From contig JADNRZ010000005.1 in the NCBI GenBank assembly GCA_015501605.1, positions 620,001 to 684,000 of the forward strand: a stretch of DNA of 64,000 bases, read 5' to 3'. Origin of the DNA: Panaeolus papilionaceus (Eukaryota; Basidiomycota; Agaricomycetes; Agaricales). The notes beneath the pieces were generated by a model. It made no database searches and was not told where the DNA came from. It saw only the letters and a list, made by a program, of their open reading frames with translations. The position numbers and the translations under genes were made by a program. Within the stretch, counting starts at the first letter, position 1. Every line of letters starts with the position of its first letter. Positions 37,174 to 47,586 of this stretch are shown one piece after another.

Positions 37174-39088
37174 ATGACCCGCCTTTTATCAATCTACGTA
37201 TCTATATCCCTATTTCACTTTTTCAGTTATGCACATAGTCAATACACACCTTCGACGGCGCCGTTGACTTGGCGAGAAGGCCAAATGGGCGTCAATCAAT
37301 GTGGGACGGCTAACACGCCGACATCAAAATGCCAGAACGCCTATCGTAAGCCATTTCGAATCATCATCACAGAGTCATAGTCGAAGAAATCTTCCTTCGA
37401 AACCTTATAATATATTTAATGGTGAGACAGTCAACAGCGGGGATGATTTCTGCCTTTGGGGCCCTCCTCAGCCGGGTGCCGATTCGACTATTGGTAATAT
37501 GGAGGTCGGTGTTTCTAGTACCTTTCCCGAACATTCATTCACACAAACGTCTTAAGCGAGTCCTTGTATCATGGTGTACGAAGGTGTGTGGAGTAGTACT
37601 CGTTACCGACCGCTTCGGCCCACTGACATCGACAACTCAGAATGGCACAGGAACGCGAACGATACCCGACGGAGCGATTCGAGGGGCACATTTCGTCCAA
37701 ACGCCCGATTTTGTTCAAGTTACAGGTACGATATAGTCTTCTGAGGTACCTCAAATTTTTGACGAGAAACGAAGGGATCGGTAATCTGACATTGATAAAT
37801 ATACCTGTTAACGATGCTGGGGTGAGTTTTTGATTGAATCGAAAATATTTCACCAGGATCTGAGACCTATCATTCACAGGGAGAGGTGAGCCTCATCATG
37901 CCATGGTTTCGAGAGCTTGAAATGGGAATCTAAGTGCTTGTGCCACTTGTCTAGCTGGACCCACATGGTGCCGATGGCTTAGGTAACGACAGCCCCTCAA
38001 CTCCCTCCGCCGGCCTCGCGTCAAAAAGACACCATGCTGATGTATTTTTATTGCTCTCGGGGCCACTTTCCTAAAATCAGGCAATCCACTTGGTGGTCTT
38101 GTCTTCTCGTCGGCATTCGGGAGACTAGAACAGGTTATGGAATGGGCTGTAAGTTAACTCTTGCTTGACTTTCCCATTAACCGTCTTACCGATCACCTCG
38201 TGCATCATTCAACGATGGCGTACCCGGTCCCCCTGTAGTTATTCATCTCCTTTGATCAATTTTGTTTCCGCGCTTGCAAGCCAGGTCCGAATGCTGCGAA
38301 ATGGTGTCAGCACATCTACGACCAGATGGGGTGTGCGTGGAACATGCCCGGCGACTACGGTACGGGCTTCGATTCGTGTAAAGGAGATAGCGGTGAGGTG
38401 GGTACCGAGCGTTTCTCTCTATTTCATTTGTTTCCACAAATGCTGATACACGCACTCGATTCGTAAATGTCTCTCCATTTTCGTTTGTATCTCGCCATTA
38501 ATGCGCGCCAATGGCTCCACTCTCTCTTCACATTGTCACACTTATGATATTATGACCGTGGCTCTGCATTTGAATTGTGGATAAGCTTAAATTTAGCCCA
38601 TGGGCATTTACGGCACCTCGACATTCTATCAAGGCTCACCGCAAACGCCCCTTGCGCACCCGCGACCCTCTGTTTCTTCTTGCAGCACTTCAGGTGCAAC
38701 TACAGCAGTTGCAGCCGCTGTGCCCACGCAATTGTCTAACCTGAATCCGCCGAACACCACAGCCACAGATCCGGGCTTGAGCATTCACAGCAGCACGCCG
38801 AAGGTGAGATATCTCGATATCAAGCATTGACCCGATGATTGCGAATTTCGTCACTCATTTATATTTGATCATGATCGCTAGGGTCCTGCTTCCAGTACCA
38901 GTGGCGCAAGCGCGTCTTCAGGAGTGCGACCCCTCGCCACAACAGCGTCTTTCCCCCCAGGTGGGCACCCAGGCCCCAACACGAATGCAAATACGAGCAT
39001 GAGCGGTGCTTCCCGGCTGCGCTGCCAAGCCAGCGTTGTGATACTTCTCACCGTGGTGGGTATCGTCATCGGGGGTCTTGAAGTTTAA
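37174..39088 (+). CDS. Secreted GPI-type glycoprotein, 'macrofage activating glycoprotein' family, copy 2
   Basis: Eleven exons: 37174-37345, 37431-37504, 37557-37583, 37641-37725, 37775-37821, 37880-37885, 37955-37982, 38081-38148, 38239-38397, 38597-38803, 38882-39088. They give 359 residues. Exons 2 to 9 have exactly the same lengths as in the upstream copy (74, 27, 85, 47, 6, 28, 68, 159 nt), so the two are tandem duplicates. Signal peptide (LFHFFSYAHS), then CGTANTPTSKCQNAY, DFCLWGPPQPGADSTIGN, RTIPDGAIRGAHFVQTPDFV, GELDPHGADGLGNPLGG, FCFRACKPGP, CQHIYDQMGCAWNMP and SGEPMGIYGTSTFYQG. The stalk is longer than in copy 1, and the C-terminus is hydrophobic (VVILLTVVGIVIGGLEV). The third exon (RVLVSWCTK) and ninth exon start (LFISFDQFCF) are the most diverged. 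The frame is intact throughout. Confidence 0.9.
37880..37885 (+). other. 6-nt microexon (Gly-Glu), copy 2
   Basis: GGAGAG between a TTCACAG acceptor and a GTGAGC donor, again coding GE before LDPHGADG. Same length, sequence, phase and neighbouring exon sizes as in copy 1. Confidence 0.85.
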
Positions 39089-39416
39089 ATTTCCGAATAT
39101 CCAAGCGAGATGAACAAAAAGGGAGAGGAAAAGAGGTTACCGCCTCTAGGTGGTGGTGAGAGATTTGAATGCCCGTTTCAGGGTAGAAGACAATGTCAAA
39201 GCGCCTCTGTGAACAATGTACTTCTGAATTCAAGCACACACACAAGATACAATAATTCGTATTCATTGGAAATTCCTGTAATAGATAACAACATGAAACT
39301 ATTCAATCGCACTATTGATGATTTTCCCTGACTTTCTCCATTGCGTTGAATTGCGTGGCCATATTCGAGGAAATGAGGTTGACGGTCAACAGAAAAACTG
39401 CCTGCAGGCAGCCTAA
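39089..39416. other. Convergent intergenic region
   Basis: Short 3' flanks of copy 2 and of the glutathionyl-hydroquinone reductase gene. No coding sequence. Confidence 0.5.
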
Positions 39417-41188
39417 TTAATCAGAGAGGGGGACAATCGTGGGTATTGGGCCCACGGGCACAACTTGTGTGGGGTTGATCTGCAACCGCGATAGTTTAGT
39501 ACGAAGTTTCAATAAATCGTAAAGCACAGTGAAAAATCAAGGCACCCGGCAATAAGAGCCATAAAGACAGTTCACTCACCATCTTTTGAGACCAATAATA
39601 ATGTGTCTTGATATGGTCAAAGTTGGTTGTATCCTTGAAAGCAGGATTCTTCCAGTACAATTTTTGCATCCATCTAATAGAAAGCGAGAAAAGGCAAAGA
39701 AGACATACATGAGATAATTGCGGAATAGTCTTGAGCCGATTGTAGAGACAGAAGGCAGAATTACACGTACTTATGGATGGCAGGATATCCGTCACGGATT
39801 GTTCGGAGATTGCACTTGAAGTGCCCCACATAAACAGGATCGAAACGGATCTGTTGTCGCGTGGAATCAATAAGAGTAAACTCAAAAGAAACGAATAGGA
39901 AAGGGTGACAGGGTAGGGACAAACGGGAAAATGCACGTCAGGCTAAGGAGGGGCTGTGTCCGAAAGCCAGATAGAGAAAACAACCAAAAATAGCATCATG
40001 TCGACATCGACGGTGTCTTTTAGGCCACACACCCCTCAGATTGACCGCACATATTCGTCCCCACCACAATGAATCGGGGTGCTATGGTGTTGAAAGAAAC
40101 ACGTACAATGGTAACAAAGAGTCTCACGTCTGCCTCTGTCAACGTGTTTCCGACAAGATAATCTTTCCCGGTTAAAATTTTCTCGATTTTATCGAGTCCG
40201 TCGAATACCTCCAAAACAGCCTTCTCATAGGCTTCTTGCGTGGTCGCAAAACCTGCTCGGTAGACACCATCTGGGGGGAAGATAATAAGTAAACATGAAC
40301 ACCGGAAGTAAGGACCAAACAATCAAAGGACAAGGTTTGCACGACGTGTGGTTGGAAATAAGATTCGGTGACAAAAGGAAATCGACATACTGTTTATGTT
40401 AGGATATACCCAGCTGTTGATGTCGTCAATTTCTGATTGGAGGTGTTGGGGATAAAAATTAATTGCAGCGGTCTCGGGGGATAGGAACTCGTTGAAGGCA
40501 GTATTAAAAATACGAATGATTTCTGAACTCTCATTGTTCACAATGGTATGCAGCTTTTTGTCCCAAAGAACTGGAACGGTAAATCTGAGGGAACGTTTAG
40601 TTTCTTTCCACCAGTCGAGAACAAGTGCCATGTACGAACCTTCCAGAGTAACTTGGGTCTGCCTTGTAGTAGAGGTCCTTCACATGATTCGAGTTATAGA
40701 GAGGATCTGCGTCCGCGCTAGGATAGGGATCGACTGTCGCAAAAGGCCAGCCGTCGGCACCCATGTGAGGAGAAACAACGGTAACAGCTAGGTTGGGATG
40801 TTAAGTACATCGCTCGACAAAAATGTAGGACCAAAACGCACGAATCAACGATTCTAGACCCTTAAGCTTCCTCACGATAAGAGTTCTGGTGGCCCATGCT
40901 GAAATCAAGGGTCAGTCTTAAGATATCCATGTCAGAGAAAGGTTACATACGACAGGCGTAGGAGACATAAAGATGATATCGATCTAGATTGGTAGAAGAA
41001 TAAAAATTTAGAAACAACCCTAAGAGCTTAATGCGAAGAAATAGATATGCACCGTTCTCTGGTTCAAACTTTCCGCCTTTCTCAATAACGTTACGGAAAG
41101 ACGCATCTGCACGCTTGAAAGATCCATCCTTTTCAGTCTTCATTTTCGAGATGTCAGACTGCAGACGATGACTTGAAGTGGTAGTCAT
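39417..41188 (-). CDS. ECM4: Glutathionyl-hydroquinone reductase / omega-like glutathione transferase (ECM4/GTO2 type)
   Basis: Thioredoxin-fold GST whose catalytic cysteine reduces glutathionyl-hydroquinones and related conjugates with glutathione. The coding parts join through short introns: [20 protein letters not shown] with FEPENG, then [20 protein letters not shown], where the CPWA motif holds the catalytic Cys. Next come [53 protein letters not shown] and [16 protein letters not shown], a signature of this class. The helical domain follows with [28 protein letters not shown] sequence, [32 protein letters not shown] and the tail [18 protein letters not shown]. The ATG at 41186-41188 is preferred; an upstream in-frame ATG at 41390 would add about 68 Ser/Arg-rich residues, conceivably a targeting sequence. 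Relevant to detoxification of quinones, for example from lignin breakdown. Confidence 0.92.
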
Positions 41189-42490
41189 GTTTCGTGTATT
41201 CCAGTCCAATATATAGGTGCTTTTAGCAGATGTAAGACTGAGACTTCGTTGGCTGTGGGTGTTATGTGAGCTGTGGGATCTCGAAGAGAACCCTCCCTTT
41301 ATAGTGAGACTTTGATTATGGCGGGTTCCACTATGAGCACGTGAAATGATATTTCCTAATGCCAGTGCTCGCTCATTCCTGTTGGATTTCAAAGCAAAGT
41401 GTCAGCAAAACAGACAACAAATTGTGATGAACATACCATCTCGGAACACCTCTACCAGCGATTCGAATCATGGCGTTTGGTTAATAATAACGATAATGAT
41501 AGAGTCTAAATTATTTGACCAGATGAAGATTACGAGAAACAAAAATAGTTATTCAGACTAAAACCACATATAAGCAGACTCAGACTCTGATACACGGTCA
41601 TGTTTGATGGTCTTCTAAGCAAGAGATGGTCGCGTAAACAAGATTAGTCACTCATTACATACATCACATGATCTATTTGCTTAGTCATCACCATGAACGA
41701 GACGGGAGCCGAAGCGTATTCCATGTCCTGACAAATTTGCTCCGACCCATTTTGCACAAAGGTGCTTGCTAGATTTAACCCTGGGTACGTCCAAAATTCT
41801 ACCTTGAAACTCGATGGGACATAATTGACGAATTTTAGGTTCAGTTTGTTTCAATAACTCTGCCTACATTAGATTTTCTCGAATGAGGTACAGCAAGATA
41901 CCAGGTCCCTTTGACTTGAAAAAATATACTTAAAGCCTTACAATTTTTCAACAACAAGCAAGAAAGAAAGAATCGGGTTACTCACCATCAACACAACAAC
42001 TGGCAATTGGAGTTATATCAACACCATGATGCAAACTTAAAAATTCCTCTCGGATTCAGAAAGAGATACGCTAATGGGTTTGCTCAACTTCGTTGGAGGG
42101 CATCTTTGCACCGCTGGTGTAATCTTTCACCTCCACGGTCCGGAGATCGGAGTTATGTGCCACTTTATCTATCTCAAGCTTCATCGCGGAACGGTGCAAC
42201 TCGTTCATCGTGGTCATACTTGAAGACTCTTTCAGCAACACTCACGCTGAACCCACTTCGGGTCCGTTGCGTACAATTGGCAAACGTCCCTTCCTTAGGC
42301 GACTCGGCCGAAAGCCTCATCGCGTAGCTGCAAAGATAGAGGTTCCCACTCAATTGTGGACCTCTCCAAAGTTTACTCCCCCATTTTCAAGTACGTGTTT
42401 CTATCTGCTTAATGTTAGGATCTGTGACTCCCGGAAAAGATTAGATGCTGAAGACTTATCGTGTTACTCTTATTTGGATAATTGTAGCCC
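41189..42490. other. No gene recognised
   Basis: 5' flank of the glutathionyl-hydroquinone reductase gene and unassigned DNA. A plus-strand frame near 42007-42324 is open but basic, without motif. Its lower end merges into the relic copy described next. Confidence 0.4.
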
Positions 42491-42700
42491 TTATGTGGTG
42501 TACCAAATTTGCACATTCGCCGGATAGCCGTTGTATGCCCCCCTGTGCACCCAGAATGCCTTCCATGAAAGCTAACCCAGTCACTGGCTCGATAAAATTA
42601 CTCGCTTCCTTCTGGACATATAATTATCTTACTTCTCTCAAAGATAAGCTCATGATATTTGCACCCTCGGAAGGAAATATCCGGTGATCCTTCAAAGCCT
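42491..42700 (-). pseudogene. Relic of the last exon of the downstream unknown-function gene
   Basis: On the minus strand this stretch resembles the 3' exon of the gene at 43225-44598. The relic reads EPVTGLAFMEGILGAQGG where the gene reads NPTVVLAFIEGVLGYKET. The nucleotide match is also visible by eye: CCTTCCATGAAAGCTAACCC against CCTTCAATGAAGGCCAACAC on the plus strand. Flanking frames are broken by stops and the other exons are not recognisable, although traces may continue up to about 42990. Probably the remains of an older tandem duplication. Confidence 0.55.
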
Positions 42701-43224
42701 GAAAGCACTGCTAGCAAAATACCACGAACTACACCGTACCTGGTATCAGTTTTTTGCGTTCACCGATTCAGAAATACGCACCCAAGATGCATAGATTCGG
42801 CGACACGGGGATCATTTGTCAGAATATTGTCAGAACCGCCGCTTCAATTTTTAACGTCGAATGGAGGTATTGTCCTTTCTACCAATACCCATGGAGAAAT
42901 ACGGGCGCTCCATAAGTTGCGCATGATGGGGACCAGCATCTACGTTCCCAGAACTTGGGGCATTCTGAGGTACGAATTTGAATGAGTACCCCACAAGTCG
43001 ATGTCTGATGCTGAGTCTGCTTAGAATGCCATTATGACCGCTGTTTACAGGCAAATCGGGAGGAGGAAGCTATCAAAAAATAAAGATGTTTGGGTTGGCG
43101 TGCTTTACAAAGCCAACCGCTGTTACTTGTGGTATATCGTTCAGCAGATATTCCACTTTTGGCGTTGAGAAACATTAGTACTGCGGGTTTATGAAGAAGC
43201 AAACAACCTCTGTTTGTCCCGGCA

Positions 43225-44598
43225 TCACTTTTCAAAAACAGTGTCTAATTTGTATACCCATCGTGTACCAGTGGTATGTGTCTCCTTGTATCCCAGGACT
43301 CCTTCAATGAAGGCCAACACCACTGTTGGGTTGATAGGTTGCTTCTGACCAATGGTATAATACGGTTCCACCGTCACAGCATCAATGAATCCAGCAAAGA
43401 AAGCTGATTCGTGTAGTTCTACTTTCAACACGGCTCGCTAGGTTGGGAGTGGGTCAGTCACTCGTTTTGTGGGACGATTGCGAAGTTACATACTCTAAGA
43501 CTGTCATTGGTATTCTGTTTGCCCCATATTTTCAGATATCCTGCCAGCGATTCGAGACTTGGTTGGTGGCTACATTCGACAACCAGAGGCGAAGTAGTCG
43601 CGTCAACGACCATAACATATGGCGTGGTCGCCTTGAAGAGCTCTATTGGTCGACGCAAGGCCTTCATGTTGGGCAACTTTCTGGCTCCACTCGGGTAGGG
43701 CTGTATTGGGACGTTCCTCGAGAACTGTCTGGGGACAGCGTCCACAGAGGTCTTGCCAGCGCGGGGGGCTTCTCCTATGTCGCCTTTCCCATCGCCTGCA
43801 GCTGGTATCTCGGCCCATTCATCCTCAATTGCTGGAGGTGCAGCTGTTTCCCTTTCAATCTCGTCATCATCTCCCGTAAAGAAAGTAGGAGACAAAAGAT
43901 CCGCCTCAAATCTTGATTCCACCTGGGCTCTCTTTGCAGGCTGAGACCGTGGAATCGTCATCCAAAACCCACCATTACCAGGGGTCCAGGTCAGAGATGG
44001 GCTAGGGCCTCCAATATCCGCAACCTAGTGCACAGTTGAACAGTTGGCGGCGACACAAAGCTGGTCCAAAACCACTCACGTCGAGAGTCAAGGTGCGTGC
44101 TTCAACGCATTGGAGCCTTTCCAGCAGCAAGTCAGGCCAGTTGCTATCTTCGGGCGCGTGTGTGATCAGCCTCTCCATCGTCTCGTAGAATATCTCAGCG
44201 AATCCAACGATTGTGGTCACGAATGCTGCTTTGTTCGTTCCTTGAGGCGCATAATAGGTACCCAGTGCTTCGTATGTCTTGGACCAGTTCGATTCAAGGT
44301 CTGGTACGATTTCGTATCCAAGAGCGTCTTTCAGAGTTTTGATTCTGCCCCGCAGTAAACACACGGGTGACTCCCATTGATCTCGAATGGCTTGACGGAC
44401 GGAAAGGGGTCTGTATGGGGGGTTATCAGTGTCACCAAGACGAGGTGAAGTCGAGAACCGTACAAGTCTGACATTTCTTCAAATCGCGCTATTCCTTGGA
44501 AGAGAGTGTAACGGTGCGAACACAAAGGAGGCAGGTTACAAGAACGACATAACCAGGGGCAATCAGCCTGATTTTGCACGGTTTCGCAGGGATGCCAT
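43225..44598 (-). CDS. Agaricomycete protein of unknown function
   Basis: Exons join in frame: about 44580-44598 (MASLRN), a short exon giving RIARFEEMSDL, a long one from PLSVRQAIRDQWESP through KTLKDALGYEIVPDLESNWSK to CVEARTLTLDV, then VADIGGPSPSLTWTPGNGGF through to QNTNDSLR, and a last exon RAVLKVELHESAFFAGFIDA ending WVYKLDTVFEK at 43225. The protein is about 370 residues, acidic in the middle (DDDEIERETAAPPAIEDEW), with no signal peptide or membrane segment. The TLTLDV / GFWMTIPR / LKVELHESAFFAGFID parts look like a globular beta-rich domain. I do not recognise a family. The start is the least certain part: an ATG just before SDL is an alternative. A relic copy of the last exon lies 0.6 kb downstream. 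Confidence 0.7.
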
Positions 44599-45159
44599 GA
44601 CGTGAGTTAAGTTGGAAGAGTATAGACACCCTGTCTAACAGTGACTGATCTTTGATGAACGAATGAATTGTTTTACGGATGGATTGGCAAGAACATTGTA
44701 TTGAACTCAGAACTGTCTAACGGTTGCACTAGTACTCGTGATCTATTGATGGCTATCTTATCTGTGCAAGGAACGTTCCTTGATTCTGCCCCGCAACCAC
44801 CTACATGAGTGCATCCATTATTCTACATGAAGGAAAACCAAGCCATTGCGATCCTTCTATAGCACCTTCTGGATTCCATTTATCACGCAAATGCTCTACC
44901 CTGAAAGAGGGATTCGGAGAAGGACAGTCAACTGACCCAACACACCTGCCATAACACCTTCAGCATCACCCCAGCGCATCGATCACTCAGGTTCAAAGAT
45001 TTAAATAGGGGATTATCTGCGGTGCATGGCATAGTAATTTGCCAACCCCTCTCTAATTACTTCAACGCAAACGACCCTCTGCGATGCCCAAGAAATTTAC
45101 TCCCAAGCCGCCTGTCGAAAAGCTTTCACTGGCAGTGCGTAAAGATAGTACGTTCCGCT
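44599..45159. other. Divergent intergenic region
   Basis: 560 nt between a leftward and a rightward gene, so it should contain both promoters. No repeat or RNA gene was seen. Confidence 0.45.
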
Positions 45160-46285
45160 ATGGCATCTATTTTAGCGAACCAGGGCGATAATCCAATTAT
45201 AGTTCGCGACAACTTCGACAGCCCTAAAGCCGAGTGGGAGACCAGAGCCGCTGAGACTCTCGGTGCTCCAGTCACCATCAAGTTTGACGCTAACGCTGTG
45301 TTGGCCTATGCTGACGATGTCAACTATAATGCTGGGTCTACGCTTGCTAGGCAAGTTGTAGAGTTTTTGACGGATTAATCCTGAGGCTGAGCTTGTCGTT
45401 AGATATGTCGAAGGTTTCCTTGAGGCTTCAGAGAGGTTTGTGACCACTTATGGCGACAATGGCAAAGAGTATTTCAAGGCCGCTATTTACAAGAGTGAGC
45501 TCACTCTCGCAGTCAATGAACTTGGTGATAATGTAGGTGCTTTACACCGATTGTGGACGCTGCTGGCTAATGCGATAAATGGCACACAAGGCATCATACA
45601 TCAGCGCCGATGTGAAAGACGGCGTCTTCCGGATCCTTTTCAAACAAGACAGCTTTGGATCCAACACAAGCTACCTGTATGACGATTTCGTCAAAGCCAT
45701 CGATGCAGTCCCTCAGCCAGACACTCCGTTCAGTCTCAAAGCGAAACACTCCATTGCCACCGACTACAATGATGGGATTGACGACGTGCGAGAAGAGATA
45801 GGGACGATACTGAATCTCCCAGATGTTATCCTTGAGCCTAACTTTGAGAAGAACTACGTCGCTCTAAAGTCGAAAGATGGAGACTGGCAGGAGAATTTTG
45901 GTCGGGCGTCGCTGGAATATTTTAGGTGGGCTATACTTCATTCAGGACAATAAGGAGCTGCGTGCTGACAACGATGTTGCTGCTATATAGGGATGGTTTC
46001 AAGTACCAGATCGAAAGGCAAGGCTTCAAAGGTGACGATATGCTTCAAGAAGGATTTGTGGAAGGTGTTCCTTCGAAAAAGATTGCGATCCGCGTCGTGG
46101 AGAAGACGAAAAACGGTTCCTACAATGAGGTTGTTCTTGAGGATGGGGTCGTATATCTCCAGGTATGGTTATTCGTCAGCCCTCCTGGGACGAGGTTGCT
46201 AACGCATCCCTTTTTCAAGACGACGCCAGAAAATTGGTGGTGTAATGTTTCCGATGTCGGAAGTGGATTGTTGGATTTGCTCTGA
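45160..46285 (+). CDS. Agaricomycete protein of unknown function, possible frameshift
   Basis: Reads MASILANQGDNPIIVR ... EWETRAAETLGAPVTIKFDA ... NAGSTLARQ, then INPEAELVVRYVEGFLEASE ... LTLAVNELGDN, then an intron from the GTAGGT donor and ASYISADVKDGVFRILFKQD ... LYDDFVKAIDAVPQPD ... LKAKHSIATDYNDGIDDVRE ... LEPNFEKNYVALKSKDGDW, GFKYQIERQGFKGDDMLQEG and a last exon TTPENWWCNVSDVGSGLLDL with stop at 46283-46285. Soluble, no membrane segment. The first two parts are in different frames: between ARQ and INPEAE (about 45350-45380) the frame from the ATG reaches TAA, so either a very short intron (about 31-35 nt) or a one-base shift separates them. I recognise the type as an Agaricomycete-specific hypothetical, not a named domain. 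Confidence 0.7.
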
Positions 46286-46512
46286 AAGAGCGTGGCATTA
46301 GATACAGATAAGATATAAGGGACCTTGTCAGATTTCAATTTAGGGAGAGGAAGTGCTGGTAAATGAAACTTCACCTTGAGCCGAGCTCAAGTGTTTTGTT
46401 GAGAAGTGGAAGTCGAGTACAAGTCGCAAGAAAGTACAAGTCGCGTTAGGTTGAAAGAGTTTGAGCTCCTCGGGTATGAATCGAATCGCAATTTTCGTTT
46501 GACACCTGCCGT

Positions 46513-47336
46513 TTACTTCTTGCCTCCTGTCCCTCTTTGTTTCACCGACACTGTTTGTCCACCAAACTTCCTCCAGGCTGCAAGGAACATTTTTTGCGCT
46601 TCCTCCGCATTCTTTGGCTGTTCACCTGAGATGCCCTGTAATGTCGGTCCCCGCATGTTCATCGCCCAACGACCATGGGTTGCGGTCTGGAGTTGTAAAT
46701 ATGCCGGGTTGCTGCCAACAACAATTTTACAAGGGGGTAATGGCCAGACAGCGCCTTTCCCCAATGGCATGCTCGCCGTTTCTACCAAGATGCGGGATTG
46801 TGGTTTTGAGTTAGGAGTCGTACGAGCAGCCTTCAAGACGTGTATTGAGCGAATCATACGGGAACGCGTCGCAAGGAGGGCACCAGCTACACCACATCCC
46901 GTAGCGAAGTGCATGAAGCAGGCCACGGATCGAACAGCATACGGCCGGGGCACAAATTCCAATTCCTCTGAGTCGCCTGTAGAGATATCGGTGGAAGACT
47001 TCGCTTTGGGCTCCATGGTACCCCAGTGAAACCATGTAAATTCCATCATGGATGTACTGTGTATAAATTTAAGCACGACCTTATTTGCTAAGAATAAGAC
47101 GCGACGTACGTGACCATTGTGTCTACCGCAACAAGAACCAGAACCCAACGCGCCCACCACGGCGGAGTACGGTGATATACTTCTAGAGAGTTCGCAGCAG
47201 GTACATTGGACAAGGTAATACGTGGGGTTCTACCCAAGAAACGGGCTAGAAAGCTCATCGCAGCCTGAGGTGATGACGGTGAATGTTGGAGAAGCCCAAG
47301 AAAGCTGTGTGTGAAATCGGTTTTTGGACTTGTCAT
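46513..47336 (-). CDS. Membrane protein of unknown function, possibly mitochondrial
   Basis: Two exons (47110-47336 and 46513-47056) join in frame to 256 residues. The N-terminus is basic and Ser/Thr-rich without acidic clusters after the first few residues (FLARFLGRTPRITL), compatible with mitochondrial import. One hydrophobic segment spans the splice (WWARWVLVLVAVDTMVTT) and a second lies near residue 135 (VACFMHFATGCGVAGALLAT). The C-terminal part reads WPLPPCKIVVGSNPAYLQL and MNMRGPTLQGISG. This two-helix plan with a soluble C-terminal domain recalls small inner-membrane assembly proteins, but I recognise no specific family. A second in-frame ATG at MSFLARF is an alternative start. It is tail-to-tail with the preceding gene, 227 nt apart. 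Confidence 0.72.
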
Positions 47337-47586
47337 CGCTGCAAAAAAATCCGGACCCGACGATTTCTTCCAGCAGTGCGAAAATTTTGTTCACGATGTT
47401 TATGTATCCACAATTATTCATTTTGTACGGGGTGGCACAGAAAAATGTAACAACAAAAAAGAACTACGATAATAACATAATAGTGCGCTATGTTACAACA
47501 GACGTTACAATCATGGGTGTCGTCTTTGCTTGAATTACAGGTATCGGCATTTTAAGGCGACGTTTCGTATTAATATTACTATGCGT

